Shown: positions 53,391-62,385 of the stretch, piece after piece
How positions within the stretch are numbered: the first letter of the stretch is position 1
Layout of the letters: every line of letters begins with the position of its first letter
Notes under the pieces: generated by a model
Seen by the model: only the letters and a program-made list of their open reading frames with translations
Database searches by the model: none
Told to the model about the DNA's origin: nothing
Made by a program: the position numbers and the translations under genes
Source of the DNA: Flavobacterium alvei
GTDB lineage: Bacteria; Bacteroidota; Bacteroidia; Flavobacteriales; Flavobacteriaceae
Assembly (NCBI RefSeq): GCF_002920895.1
Contig: NZ_PQVG01000001.1
Span: forward strand, 186,001-250,000
Reading direction: 5' to 3'
Length of the DNA: 64,000 nt

Positions 53391-54263
53391 TCAATAATAA
53401 GAAGGTTCAATATGAATCAAAACGTGTCCTAATTCAGGGATTTCTGCTCGCAAAGTATCTTTTAACAAATGGGAGATGTCGTGACCTTCTCTCACCGTGA
53501 TATTGGCGTTGACAATGGCGTGCAAATCGACGTGGTATTTCATTCCTGCTTTACGAATAAAACATTTTTCGGTGCTTTCGACACCTTCAACTTGAAGCGA
53601 AACTTTCCTGATTTCGACAATTAAATCATCGTATAAATTTTCGTCCATTATTTCGCCCAAAGCGGGTCTGAAAATTTTATAACTGTTATACAAAATAAAT
53701 CCAGAAGCAAAAAGTGCTGCAAAATCATCGGCCGATTCGTAGCCTTTCCCAAAAAATAAGGCAATTGAAATTCCAATAAATGCCGCAACCGAAGTTATGG
53801 CATCGCTTCGATGGTGCCAAGCATCAGCTCTTAGCGAAGAACTATTGGCTTCTTTGCTTCGTTTCATTACCAAACGAAAGGAATATTCTTTCCATAAAAT
53901 TATAGTTCCAAGAACAATTAGCGTCCAAGATTCAGGCAATTTGTGTGGAACTCCAATATTGGTAATGCTTTCGTGAGCAATAATGGTTGCCGAAGTAATC
54001 AAAAAACCAACTACCAAGAAAGTTACCAATGGTTCGGCTCGACCGTGTCCGTAAGGATGATTATCGTCGGCAGGTTTGTTCGAATATTTAATTCCAAATA
54101 ATACTAAAAATGAAGAAAAAATATCGGTTGTCGATTCAATAGCATCGGCAGTCAAAGCATAGGAATGTCCAAAAAAACCTGCCAACCCTTTTATTAAAGC
54201 TAGTAATGTATTACTTGCAATACTAAAATAAGTCGCTTTTACAGCTGTTTGTTCTTTATTCAT
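53391..54263 (-). CDS. Cation diffusion facilitator family metal transporter
   Basis: 290 residues, six helices plus a cytoplasmic C-terminal domain (about 205-290). Helix 2 has ALTADAIESTTDIF and helix 5 DAWHHRSDAITS, the metal-binding D-x-x-x-x-x-x-D and H-x-x-x-D positions; in the helix 2 site the usual His is Glu. NHPYGHGRAEPL is the loop between helix 2 and 3. It exports Zn, Mn, Fe or Co in exchange for protons; the Glu at the helix 2 site makes the metal uncertain. Confidence 0.93.
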   Translation of the reverse strand: MNKEQTAVKATYFSIASNTLLALIKGLAGFFGHSYALTADAIESTTDIFSSFLVLFGIKYSNKPADDNHPYGHGRAEPLVTFLVVGFLITSATIIAHESITNIGVPHKLPESWTLIVLGTIILWKEYSFRLVMKRSKEANSSSLRADAWHHRSDAITSVAAFIGISIALFFGKGYESADDFAALFASGFILYNSYKIFRPALGEIMDENLYDDLIVEIRKVSLQVEGVESTEKCFIRKAGMKYHVDLHAIVNANITVREGHDISHLLKDTLRAEIPELGHVLIHIEPSYY

Positions 54264-54277
54264 TTGGATAATTATAA

Positions 54278-54310
54278 AAACCTCAAAAGCTTGTGCAACT
54301 TTTGAGGTTT
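54278..54310 (-). terminator. Terminator of murA
   Basis: AAACCTCAAAAG (54278-54289) pairs perfectly with CTTTTGAGGTTT (54299-54310) around a 9-base loop; on the minus strand a T-run follows. It lies 22 bp after the murA stop, before the CDF gene start. Confidence 0.85.
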
Positions 54311-54331
54311 GAAGTTTTTTTAAAATATGAA

Positions 54332-55642
54332 TTAAGCTCTTACAATTTTTGCTCCAATGGCTCTCAATCGTTCGTCAATTCGTTCGTAACCTCTATCGAT
54401 TTGTTCTATATTTTGAATGGTGCTGGTTCCTTTTGCAGAAAGTGCCGCAATCAACAAGGATATTCCCGCTCTAATATCTGGCGAAGACATTGTGGTAGCT
54501 TTTAGTCTGGATTTGAAATCGTGACCAATAACTACCGCTCTGTGTGGGTCACAAAGAATAATTTTAGCTCCCATATCAATCAATTTATCTACGAAAAACA
54601 AACGGCTTTCAAACATTTTTTGATGAATCAAAACATCACCTTTACATTGAGTTGCAACAACCAAAACAATACTCAATAAATCGGGTGTAAATCCTGGCCA
54701 AGGTGCATCGGCAATAGTAAGAATCGAACCATCGATATCGGTTTTCACTTCATATCCGTCTGTATGAGCTGGAATGTAAATATCATCCCCTCTTTTTTCT
54801 AAAGTAATACCTAGTTTTCTAAACACATTTGGAATTAATCCCAAATTTTCCCAGCTTACATCTTTAATAGTGATTTCGCTTCTGGTCATTGCTGCCAATC
54901 CAATCCAGCTTCCAATTTCGATCATATCTGGAAGAATTCTATGAGTACAACCCCCAAGACTTTCAACCCCTTCTATAGTCAATAAGTTAGAACCAATACC
55001 TGAAACTTTGGCTCCCATAGCATTCATCATTTTGCACAATTGTTGCAAATAAGGTTCGCAAGCAGCGTTATAAATGGTTGTTGTTCCTTTAGCCAAAACC
55101 GCTGACATCACAATATTGGCGGTTCCAGTAACTGATGCTTCGTCTAACAACATAGCAGCGCCAGTCAAACCTTCTGGAGCTTCTACTCCATAAAAATGGT
55201 CTTCTTTATTATAACGGAATTTTGCACCCAGATTGATAAATCCTTCAAAATGCGTATCTAATCTTCTTCGTCCAATTTTATCACCACCTGGTTTAGGAAT
55301 ATATCCTTTTCCGAAACGTGCCAAAAGTGGCCCAACAATCATAATAGAACCTCGAAGTGAGCCTCCTTCTTTCTTGAAAGCTTCTGTTTCTAAATAGCCA
55401 ACATTGACTTCATCAGCTTGAAAAGTATAAGAACCCGGTCCATTTTTTTGAATTTTAACCCCTAAATTTCCCAAAAGGGTAATTAGTTTGTTAATGTCAA
55501 TTATGTCTGGAATATTATTGATGATTACTTTTTCAGGTGTCAACAATACGGCGCATAAAATTTGCAATGCTTCATTTTTGGCTCCTTGTGGCGTGATTTC
55601 TCCTTTTAGAGGAACACCACCTTCAATTTTAAAAACTCCCAT
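54332..55642 (-). CDS. murA: UDP-N-acetylglucosamine 1-carboxyvinyltransferase MurA with Asp at the fosfomycin Cys
   Basis: 436 residues. Landmarks: KIEGGVPLKGEITPQGAKNEAL (K22-N23 equivalent), RGSIMIVGPLLARFGKG, PGGDKIGRRRLDTHFEG and ADAPWPGFTPDLLSI. It adds enolpyruvate from PEP to UDP-GlcNAc, the first committed step of peptidoglycan synthesis. In E. coli the loop reads PGGC and Cys115 is attacked by fosfomycin; here it is PGGD, with D121, a change known from naturally resistant bacteria. So this enzyme is predicted to be insensitive. Likely cotranscribed with the DUF4290 and DUF493 genes upstream. Confidence 0.97.
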   Translation of the reverse strand: MGVFKIEGGVPLKGEITPQGAKNEALQILCAVLLTPEKVIINNIPDIIDINKLITLLGNLGVKIQKNGPGSYTFQADEVNVGYLETEAFKKEGGSLRGSIMIVGPLLARFGKGYIPKPGGDKIGRRRLDTHFEGFINLGAKFRYNKEDHFYGVEAPEGLTGAAMLLDEASVTGTANIVMSAVLAKGTTTIYNAACEPYLQQLCKMMNAMGAKVSGIGSNLLTIEGVESLGGCTHRILPDMIEIGSWIGLAAMTRSEITIKDVSWENLGLIPNVFRKLGITLEKRGDDIYIPAHTDGYEVKTDIDGSILTIADAPWPGFTPDLLSIVLVVATQCKGDVLIHQKMFESRLFFVDKLIDMGAKIILCDPHRAVVIGHDFKSRLKATTMSSPDIRAGISLLIAALSAKGTSTIQNIEQIDRGYERIDERLRAIGAKIVRA

Positions 55643-55652
55643 ATTTGTTTTT

Positions 55653-55738
55653 AGTTATGAGTTATAAATTATGAGTTTTAAGTTAAGTATGAATTATAAG
55701 TTAGTTTTGAAAATTCATAACTCATAATTCATAATTCC
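55653..55738. repeat. AATTATGAATTATGAG-type repeat tract
   Basis: The spacer between murA and the DUF4290 gene is built from TTATGAGTTATAAATTATGAG-like words on one side and AATTCATAACTCATAATTCATAA on the other, which are partly complementary. This looks like the AATTATGA simple repeat that I know from flavobacterial spacers, and may form a long weak hairpin. Confidence 0.6.
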
Positions 55739-56464
55739 TTATAAAGGTTTTCTGTTTTGGTTTTTATGCGTAGGATTTGACTTTCCTAATTTGCTGTTTT
55801 TGTTACTTTGAATTTTGGGTTGACCAGCAGGCGTAATTTTATTAGAAACTCGCTTGTTGGTTCTCAATAAATCGGTTGTGGTCAAAAGTTCTTCTGTACT
55901 TTGCAACATATTTATTTTTCCACCTGACAATTCATATAAATGTTCAAAAATAACATCGTCTTTTACCGTGTCTTTGTTCCAACTCAAATAGGATTTTTTC
56001 ATATGATTGGCAATTACTTTTACCAAAGCATTTTTCATTTCTCCTTCTTCCCATTTATTGGCAACATCAATCATATACTTAATATTATTGCCATAATATC
56101 GGTATTTCGGAAAGTTTTGTGGATATTTTAAAACATCCGGTTTGAGTTGTAAAACTTCGCGAGTTGGCACTGGATAAGGAGATTCTACATCCAATTTAAA
56201 ATCGGACATGATAAAGATTTGATCCCATAATTTGTGTTGAAAATCAGGAACATCTCGCAAATGAGGATTCAAACTCCCCATAACTTGAATGATGTATTTA
56301 GCTGCTTTGTTGCGCTCTTCTCTATCTTCAATTTCGGTAGCTTGATCAATCAATTTTTGCAAATGGCGGCCATATTCGGGAATAATTAGATGAGTTCGCT
56401 CAGCGTTGTATTCCAAATGATGCACAACATCGTTTGCCACTTCTTTTATGTATTTAGTGTTCAT
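55739..56464 (-). CDS. DUF4290 domain-containing protein
   Basis: 241 residues: a helical core of about 185 residues (HLEYNAERTHLIIPEYGRHLQ, SLNPHLRDVPDFQHKLWDQI, KYRYYGNNIKYMIDVANKWE) and a disordered, basic tail (KNSKLGKSNPTHKNQNRKPL). Family DUF4290 is conserved in Bacteroidetes, usually right beside murA and DUF493 as here, with unknown function. No membrane segment. The order DUF493-DUF4290-murA suggests one operon. Confidence 0.9.
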   Translation of the reverse strand: MNTKYIKEVANDVVHHLEYNAERTHLIIPEYGRHLQKLIDQATEIEDREERNKAAKYIIQVMGSLNPHLRDVPDFQHKLWDQIFIMSDFKLDVESPYPVPTREVLQLKPDVLKYPQNFPKYRYYGNNIKYMIDVANKWEEGEMKNALVKVIANHMKKSYLSWNKDTVKDDVIFEHLYELSGGKINMLQSTEELLTTTDLLRTNKRVSNKITPAGQPKIQSNKNSKLGKSNPTHKNQNRKPL

Positions 56465-56466
56465 AT

Positions 56467-56763
56467 TTATAGCGAAATAATACCTTTAATAGTAGATAAT
56501 TCAATATATTTCTCAATTATTTCTTGAGAATTTTTCATCATAACATCGACAGAAATGCTAGTAAATTTGCCTGTTTTGGATTTTGTGGTTTTAATCACTG
56601 CGCCCATACAATCAAAAGCTTCTTCAACTCGAAGAATATTTTCTTTATCAGTAGGTACGATAAATTTATACAAATACAATGCAGGCCAAGCGGTACTTAA
56701 ATCCAACTCCTTTTTTAACCTTTCGTAAAATTCTTGGGTTTCTTTTTCTTTTTCTGAATCCAT
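56467..56763 (-). CDS. DUF493 family protein
   Basis: 98 residues. The ferredoxin-like DUF493 pattern is visible: YKFIVPTDKENILRVEEAF, then FTSISVDVMMKNSQEIIEKY. The E. coli relative YbeD is of unknown function. Two bases separate it from the downstream DUF4290 gene, so they are translated together. Confidence 0.88.
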   Translation of the reverse strand: MDSEKEKETQEFYERLKKELDLSTAWPALYLYKFIVPTDKENILRVEEAFDCMGAVIKTTKSKTGKFTSISVDVMMKNSQEIIEKYIELSTIKGIISL

Positions 56764-56796
56764 TCTAAATTAAAATAGAAGCAAATATACAGTTTT

Positions 56797-56835
56797 GATT
56801 TTAGAATTAGGATTTAGGGTTTAGGATTTTTAAAA
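56797..56835. repeat. TTTAGGATTTAGGG simple repeat
   Basis: GATTTTAGAATTAGGATTTAGGGTTTAGGATTTTT-like sequence lies upstream of the divergent DUF493 and NTPase genes. It is a degenerate TTTAGG repeat without further assignment. Confidence 0.5.
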
Positions 56836-56886
56836 TAAAGAGACTTATAAGTCAAATTAATCTTTCGGAATCCCAATAAGTTTAGG

Positions 56887-56894
56887 TAAATTTG
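56887..56894 (+). promoter_or_regulatory. -7 element TAAATTTG of the small NTPase gene
   Basis: TAAATTTG lies 8 bp before the TTG at 56903 (or 17 bp before a GTG at 56912), so the transcript would have little or no leader. Confidence 0.5.
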
Positions 56895-56902
56895 CGCTTT
56901 AT

Positions 56903-57451
56903 TTGAAAAACGTGAGTAAAGAAATTATAGTCATCATTGGCGGACCAGGAACAGGCAAAAGCACCATTATCGATGGATTAATAGAAAAAGGTTTTTGCTG
57001 TTATCCCGAAATTTCAAGACAAGTAACTTTGGAAGCCAAAAAACAAGGTATCGAGCAATTGTTTCTTGAAAACCCTTTGCTTTTCAGCGAATTACTATTA
57101 GAAGGTCGAAAAAATCAATTCAAAAGTGCTTTAGAAGAAACCCACGATACTGTTTTTATTGACCGTGGAATTCCAGATGTTTTGGCTTATATGCACTATA
57201 TTGGCGACAGTTATCCCGCACATTTTGACTTGGCTTGCCGAGAAAATTTATACACAAAAATCTTTATCCTTCCGCCTTGGGAAGAAATATATGTGAGCGA
57301 CGAAGCCCGTTATGAAAACTTTGAACAGGCCAAACTCATTCACAATCATCTCGTTGAAACCTATCAAAATTATGGTTACGAACTCATAGAAGTTCCGAAA
57401 GATAACCTTACTAACAGAATTTTGTTTATCTTAGATAAAATTTCTAAATAA
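56903..57451 (+). CDS. AAA_28-type P-loop NTPase
   Basis: 182 residues with Walker A GGPGTGKST, TVFIDRGIPDVLAYM (Walker B-type) and FILPPWEEIYVSDEARYENFE. This matches the AAA_28 / NadR-kinase-like or Ttd14-like family; some members are phosphatidylinositol-binding GTPases, others kinases, so activity is open. No ATG: TTG at 56903 or GTG at 56912 starts it. It precedes recQ by 61 bp. Confidence 0.78.
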   Translation: MKNVSKEIIVIIGGPGTGKSTIIDGLIEKGFCCYPEISRQVTLEAKKQGIEQLFLENPLLFSELLLEGRKNQFKSALEETHDTVFIDRGIPDVLAYMHYIGDSYPAHFDLACRENLYTKIFILPPWEEIYVSDEARYENFEQAKLIHNHLVETYQNYGYELIEVPKDNLTNRILFILDKISK

Positions 57452-57512
57452 TTTGAAGTTTTATAAACAGTGTTTTAAAATTATTTAATAGCTAATCAAC
57501 AACTTCTATTTC

Positions 57513-59408
57513 ATGGCTGAAGCGTTAGCAATTCTTCAAAAATACTGGAAACACGACCAATTTAGATCGCCACAAGAAGAAATTATCAATTCGATTTTAG
57601 AGGGCAAAGACACTTTTGGCTTGATGCCAACGGGTGGTGGAAAATCCATTTGTTTTCAAATTCCCGCTTTGATGAAAGACGGAATTTGTTTGGTTATTTC
57701 TCCCTTGGTTGCCTTGATGAAAGATCAGGTGCAACGGCTGCAAAGTATGAACATCAAAGCTATTGCATTGACAGGCGGAATTCAATCGGACGAAATGATT
57801 ACACTTTTGGATAATTGTGAATTTGGCAATTATAAATTCTTATACTTATCACCAGAACGCCTGCAATCCGATTGGATTTTAGAGCGCATCAAAAATCTTC
57901 CTATTAATTTAATTGCCATCGACGAAGCGCATTGTGTATCGCAATGGGGACACGATTTTCGTCCTGCTTATTTAAAAATTTCAAAACTAAAAACTCATTT
58001 CCCGAAAGTTCCTTTTCTAGCTCTAACTGCTTCGGCAACCCAAAGAGTTCTTGAGGATGTGATTCTTCAATTGGGATTAGAAAACCCTGTGGTTTTCAAA
58101 AAATCATTTGCCCGAAAAAACATTGCTTATATGGTTTTTGAAGTGGAAGACAAATTGTATCGAATGGAGCAAATCTTGAAAAAGAATCCGCAGCCTTCTA
58201 TAATATATGTACGAAATAGAAAATCGTGCTCGGATACCGCTTCACAATTGCAAGCTTTAGGATTCAAAGCCACTTTTTACCACGGCGGATTATCTGTTAA
58301 GGAGAAAGAAAAAAATATGAGCCTTTGGATGAATGAAGAAGCACAAATTATGGTTTCGACCAATGCCTTTGGAATGGGAATTGACAAATCGAATGTAAAA
58401 ACGGTCATTCATATTCATCTACCCGAAAGTTTAGAAAGTTATTATCAGGAAGCAGGTCGAGCGGGTAGAAATGATGAAAAAGCCTTTGCCATTATTCTAA
58501 CGAGTCCATCTGATAAAATGCAAGCCCAAAGTCAATTTATTGATGTGTTGCCCGACAAAAAAATCTTGACCCAAATTTACATTAAACTGTGCAACTATTT
58601 CCGAATTGCTTATGGCGAAGGGATAGACGAACAGTTTTCGTTCAATCTGAATCACTTTTGCCAGAAATATGGCTTTCCTACATTGAAAACCTACAATGCT
58701 ATTCAGTTTTTGGATCGTCAAGGAATTTTGACTTTGTCACAAGAATATTCAGAGAAAATCACGATGCAATTCATCATTGAGTCCAAAGAAGTAATTCGCT
58801 ATATGAGTTTAAACCCAAATGAAGAACCTGTTATTTTATCACTACTTCGAAACTATCCTGGAATTTATGAATCGCAAACTGCGGTTAATACATCATTGAT
58901 TGCCAAAAAATCAAATTGCGAAGAGGCTTTAGTTCATTCTATTTTAGATAAGTTAAAAGAACGCGACCTTATTGATTATCACAAAAAAAACAATGATGCT
59001 TCGATTATTTTTAATGAAGTGCGTGAAGACGAAAGAACTATCAACCGGGTTTCGAAATATTTGGAAAACCAAAACAAACAAAAAGTAGCTCATTTCGAAT
59101 CTGTTGTGCATTATATTAACGAAAAGAAAATTTGCAAAAGCAAATTGATTTTGGACTATTTTGGAGAAAAAACAGAAACCGATTGTGGAATTTGTTCGTA
59201 TTGTATTTCCCGAAAAAAGAAGTCTGATGATGAATTGTTAGTCCCTAAAAAAATAATGCAACTATTAAAAATCCAAGAATTGAATTCGAGGGAAATTCAA
59301 AAACTGACCAAAAATAGTGAAGACGATGTTATCTTTGCTTTGCAAACTTTATTAGAAAACAATAAAATAATCATTCAAGCCAACAACAAATACACTTTAA
59401 AATCATAA
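57513..59408 (+). CDS. recQ: RecQ ATP-dependent DNA helicase
   Basis: 631 residues. Helicase motifs: Walker A MPTGGGKS, DEAH-box IAIDEAHCVSQWGHDFR, TASATQRV, and motif VI AGRAGRNDEKAF. The RecQ zinc region is present: KICKSKLILDYFGE with CGICSYC. A winged-helix end follows; the HRDC domain is absent. It unwinds DNA 3' to 5' in recombination and repair. The stop overlaps the fmt start by one base (TAATG), so fmt is translationally coupled. Confidence 0.96.
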   Translation: MAEALAILQKYWKHDQFRSPQEEIINSILEGKDTFGLMPTGGGKSICFQIPALMKDGICLVISPLVALMKDQVQRLQSMNIKAIALTGGIQSDEMITLLDNCEFGNYKFLYLSPERLQSDWILERIKNLPINLIAIDEAHCVSQWGHDFRPAYLKISKLKTHFPKVPFLALTASATQRVLEDVILQLGLENPVVFKKSFARKNIAYMVFEVEDKLYRMEQILKKNPQPSIIYVRNRKSCSDTASQLQALGFKATFYHGGLSVKEKEKNMSLWMNEEAQIMVSTNAFGMGIDKSNVKTVIHIHLPESLESYYQEAGRAGRNDEKAFAIILTSPSDKMQAQSQFIDVLPDKKILTQIYIKLCNYFRIAYGEGIDEQFSFNLNHFCQKYGFPTLKTYNAIQFLDRQGILTLSQEYSEKITMQFIIESKEVIRYMSLNPNEEPVILSLLRNYPGIYESQTAVNTSLIAKKSNCEEALVHSILDKLKERDLIDYHKKNNDASIIFNEVREDERTINRVSKYLENQNKQKVAHFESVVHYINEKKICKSKLILDYFGEKTETDCGICSYCISRKKKSDDELLVPKKIMQLLKIQELNSREIQKLTKNSEDDVIFALQTLLENNKIIIQANNKYTLKS

Positions 59409-60355
59409 TGGAAAAATTAAGAATCATTTTTATGGGAACTCCAGAATTTGCCGTTGGCATTCTAGATACCCTCATCAAAGCCAATTATAATGTCGTTGGA
59501 GTTATTACCGTTGCTGATAAACCAGCAGGTCGTGGCCAGAAAATAAAACATTCGGATGTAAAAGAATATGCTTTGGCTAATAATCTTCCTTTATTGCAAC
59601 CCACCAACTTAAAAGACGAAACTTTTTTGGCCGAATTAAAAGCATGGAATGCCAATTTACAAATCGTGGTTGCCTTTAGAATGTTGCCCGAAGTCGTATG
59701 GAAAATGCCGGAATTAGGCACATTCAATCTTCATGCCTCATTACTTCCTAATTATCGTGGTGCTGCTCCAATTAATTGGGCGATCATTAATGGTGATGCA
59801 AAAACAGGGGTTACCACTTTTTTTATTGATGATAAAATAGATACAGGAGCTATGATTCTTAGTGCCGAAACCGAAATTGATCCAAACGAAAACGCAGGAC
59901 TTTTGCATGATAGATTGATGCTATTGGGAAGCGAGACGGTTCTAAACACTTTAAACCTAATCGAAAAAGGAAATGTTAGTACAATCATTCAGGAAGAAAC
60001 TGCTGAAATAAAAACGGCATACAAATTAAACAAAGAAAATTGCAAGATCGATTGGACTAAATCGACAAAAGAAATATTTAATTTAATTAGAGGGCTAAGT
60101 CCATACCCATCGGCTTGGTGCTTTTTTCAGGACAAAAATGAAGAATGGAGTGTTAAGATTCACGAAGCAAAAATGGCATTAGAAAACCACAATTTTGAAT
60201 CTGGAAGTCTGATTTGCAGTAAAAAAGAAATGAAAATTGCCGTAAAAGATGGTTTTATTCAGGTGATTAGCCTTCAATTTCCTGGAAAAAAGAAGATGAA
60301 TGTGGGAGAATTATTGAATGGAATGACTTTTTCTGATAATGCAAAGGTGGTTTAG
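59408..60355 (+). CDS. fmt: Methionyl-tRNA formyltransferase
   Basis: 315 residues. FMGTPEFAVGILDTL (start of the Rossmann domain), HASLLPNYRGAAPINWAIINGD with the catalytic N, H and D, and the C-terminal OB-like domain with INWTKST-type and RGLSPYPSAWC are all present. It formylates the initiator Met-tRNA. Coupled to recQ by a one-base overlap. Confidence 0.97.
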   Translation: MEKLRIIFMGTPEFAVGILDTLIKANYNVVGVITVADKPAGRGQKIKHSDVKEYALANNLPLLQPTNLKDETFLAELKAWNANLQIVVAFRMLPEVVWKMPELGTFNLHASLLPNYRGAAPINWAIINGDAKTGVTTFFIDDKIDTGAMILSAETEIDPNENAGLLHDRLMLLGSETVLNTLNLIEKGNVSTIIQEETAEIKTAYKLNKENCKIDWTKSTKEIFNLIRGLSPYPSAWCFFQDKNEEWSVKIHEAKMALENHNFESGSLICSKKEMKIAVKDGFIQVISLQFPGKKKMNVGELLNGMTFSDNAKVV

Positions 60356-60460
60356 ACCAACAAAAACGGGGATTTTAGGGTGTTTTATGATGATTTTACA
60401 TCGGCTTATGAACAAAAAAAACAAGTTATCAACAAATTAGGCTAAAATTAGGCAAAACAC

Positions 60461-60490
60461 TTGTAAGGGAAGTTAATCCTACTAATTTTG
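60461..60490 (+). promoter_or_regulatory. Promoter of the HU gene
   Basis: TTG (60461-60463) and TAATTTTG (60483-60490) are 19 bp apart, fitting TTG-N19-TAnnTTTG. The ATG follows 47 bp later, so the transcript has a short AT-rich leader. Confidence 0.7.
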
Positions 60491-60537
60491 TTATTATTAA
60501 CAAAGTTTTTTTAACCAACATTTAATAACTAAACATT

Positions 60538-60810
60538 ATGAACAAATCAGAATTAATCGACGCTATCGCTGCTGATGCAGGAATTACAAAAGCTGCTGCT
60601 AAACTAGCTTTAGAATCATTTTTAGGAAACGTAGGTAGCACTTTGAAAAAAGGCGGAAGAGTATCTTTAGTAGGTTTCGGATCATGGTCAGTTTCTTCAA
60701 GAGCTGCAAGAGATGGTAGAAACCCTCAAACAGGAAAAACTATAAAAATTGCTGCAAAAAATGTAGTGAAATTTAAAGCTGGAGCTGAGTTAGAAGGAGC
60801 TGTAAACTAA
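60538..60810 (+). CDS. hup: HU family DNA-binding protein
   Basis: 90 residues, the standard length. MNKSELIDAIAADAGITKAA (helix-turn-helix dimer core), VSLVGFGSWSVSSRAARDGRNPQTG (the beta arms and RNP-type intercalating loop), and KIAAKNVVKFKAGAEL end. It bends and compacts chromosomal DNA. It has its own promoter and terminator, so it is expressed by itself. Confidence 0.97.
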   Translation: MNKSELIDAIAADAGITKAAAKLALESFLGNVGSTLKKGGRVSLVGFGSWSVSSRAARDGRNPQTGKTIKIAAKNVVKFKAGAELEGAVN

Positions 60811-60832
60811 TTTAAGCTTTCTTAAAATATAT

Positions 60833-60858
60833 AAAACCTTCCTATGGAAGGTTTTTTT
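60833..60858 (+). terminator. Terminator after the HU gene
   Basis: AAAACCTTCC (60833-60842) pairs with GGAAGGTTTT (60846-60855) around a TAT loop, running into more T's. Confidence 0.92.
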
Positions 60859-60925
60859 ATACTTTTTATCGATTTATTTGTTTTATTTTAATCTTTTTTT
60901 CTTAAATTTAATTAAAATACAACCT

Positions 60926-61486
60926 ATGATTTCAGAAAAATTAAAAAAAGGAAAACTACTTATTGCAGAGCCTTCTATAATTGGAGATTTGTCTTTCAAT
61001 AGGTCAGTAATTTTGTTGGCGGATCACGACAAAAAAGGATCTGTGGGTTTTATCATCAACAAACCCCTAAAATACACCATCAACGATTTGGTGCCTGACA
61101 TTAAGGCAAACTTCAAAATCTACAATGGTGGCCCTGTCGAGCAGGATAACCTTTACTTCATTCACAATGTTCCTGATTTAATTCCGAATAGTATAGAAAT
61201 CTCAAATGGAATTTATTGGGGAGGCGAATACGAAACTACAAAGGAACTCATCAATAATGGTCAAATAAACAAAAATAATATACGCTTCTTTTTGGGTTAT
61301 ACTGGCTGGGATGAAGACCAATTAGAAGCCGAAATGGCCGAATCCTCTTGGATTATCACCAAAAATAATTACGAAAACAAAATAATTGGAAAATCGGCTT
61401 CACACTTTTGGAAAAAACAAATTATGGAATTGGGCGGAGAATACTTAATTTGGGCTAATGCACCCGAAAACCCAACGTCAAATTAA
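60926..61486 (+). CDS. YqgE/AlgH family protein
   Basis: 186 residues from ATG at 60926 (MISEKLKKGKLLIAEPSIIG); the 16 codons upstream belong to a T-rich leader and are not chosen. Family features: SVGFIINKPLKYTINDLVP, YNGGPVEQDNLYFIHN and FLGYTGWDEDQLEAEMAESSW. YqgE proteins are conserved but without assigned biochemical activity. Its stop overlaps the convergent aminotransferase gene's stop by 4 bases. Confidence 0.92.
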   Translation: MISEKLKKGKLLIAEPSIIGDLSFNRSVILLADHDKKGSVGFIINKPLKYTINDLVPDIKANFKIYNGGPVEQDNLYFIHNVPDLIPNSIEISNGIYWGGEYETTKELINNGQINKNNIRFFLGYTGWDEDQLEAEMAESSWIITKNNYENKIIGKSASHFWKKQIMELGGEYLIWANAPENPTSN

Positions 61487-62322
61487 TTTCTATTTATAGT
61501 TTGATTTAATTTTTGCAAAAGCTGATTTGCAAAATCTTTCGTAAACTCTTTTTTGCGATATTTTGTTATCGGCTGAATTCCTTTAATCACATTAGTAATA
61601 AACAATTCATCAGCTTTTTGAAGATCAAAAGGAGAAATAGTTTCTTCAAGTACTTCTATGTTTTCTATAGTTTTGGCCAAACTCAAAATTTGTTTTCTCA
61701 TAACACCATTCAAGCAACCATCGGAAACTGGGGGTGTCACCAATTTATTTCCTTTGAGCATAAATACATTTCCCTGCAAAGCATCGACCACATTTTTACC
61801 ATCATTAAGTAGCAAACAATTATCCAAATCATTTTCACTAGCATAAATACTTGCCGTGATGTTTATCAATTTATTTGTAGTTTTTATTGACGAAAGCAAC
61901 TGCTTAGCCACATAAAAATCGGTATATAAATCTACAATGTATTCTTTTTTATTTATTGAATAGGGCACTTCCTCTATGCTTTCTGTAGTGATTAAAAAAG
62001 AAACTGTATTGGTTTGCGGTAAATAATATCCTCCATCATTTCTATAAACTGTAATTCTAGCTCGGGCAGAATCAGCTACATTTTTGGCTTTGGCCAAAGA
62101 AATAATTTGTTCTTCAAAGTATTCCATGGTAAAATTCATAGGAATTTCCATTCGAACAATTCGCATAGAGGACATCAATCTAAAATAATGATCTTCTAAA
62201 AAAAGAATTTTAGAATTTACAATTTTTACTGTTTCAAAAACTGCGTCGCCATATAAAAAACCGCGATTGTGAGTCAACACATTAGTGTCATCAGACACAA
62301 TAGAACCATTAAAATTTATCAT
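61483..62322 (-). CDS. Class IV PLP-dependent aminotransferase (branched-chain/aminodeoxychorismate-lyase type)
   Basis: About 280 residues from the ATG at 62322 (MINFNGSIVSDDTNVLTHNR); the longer frame to 62358 runs through the promoter and is rejected. Family features: GFLYGDAVFETVKI, the PLP lysine in SSIKTTNKLINI, and GCLNGVMRKQILSLA near the end. It could be branched-chain aminotransferase (ilvE) or aminodeoxychorismate lyase (pabC); with about 280 residues the lyase type is somewhat more likely, but this is not decided. Confidence 0.85.
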   Translation of the reverse strand: MINFNGSIVSDDTNVLTHNRGFLYGDAVFETVKIVNSKILFLEDHYFRLMSSMRIVRMEIPMNFTMEYFEEQIISLAKAKNVADSARARITVYRNDGGYYLPQTNTVSFLITTESIEEVPYSINKKEYIVDLYTDFYVAKQLLSSIKTTNKLINITASIYASENDLDNCLLLNDGKNVVDALQGNVFMLKGNKLVTPPVSDGCLNGVMRKQILSLAKTIENIEVLEETISPFDLQKADELFITNVIKGIQPITKYRKKEFTKDFANQLLQKLNQTINRN

Positions 62323-62338
62323 AGTATTCAAAAAAAAA

Positions 62339-62363
62339 TCCCGATTAAATCGGGACAAATATA
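62339..62363 (-). promoter_or_regulatory. -7 element TATATTTG followed by a hairpin at the aminotransferase gene start
   Basis: On the minus strand TATATTTG (62363-62356) is directly followed by TCCCGATT/AATCGGGA (62355-62339), an 8-bp stem at or just after the start point, ending 16 bp before the ATG. The hairpin may shield the leader or act on initiation. Confidence 0.5.
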
Positions 62364-62385
62364 AGGCATAAAAAAAACAAAATTA

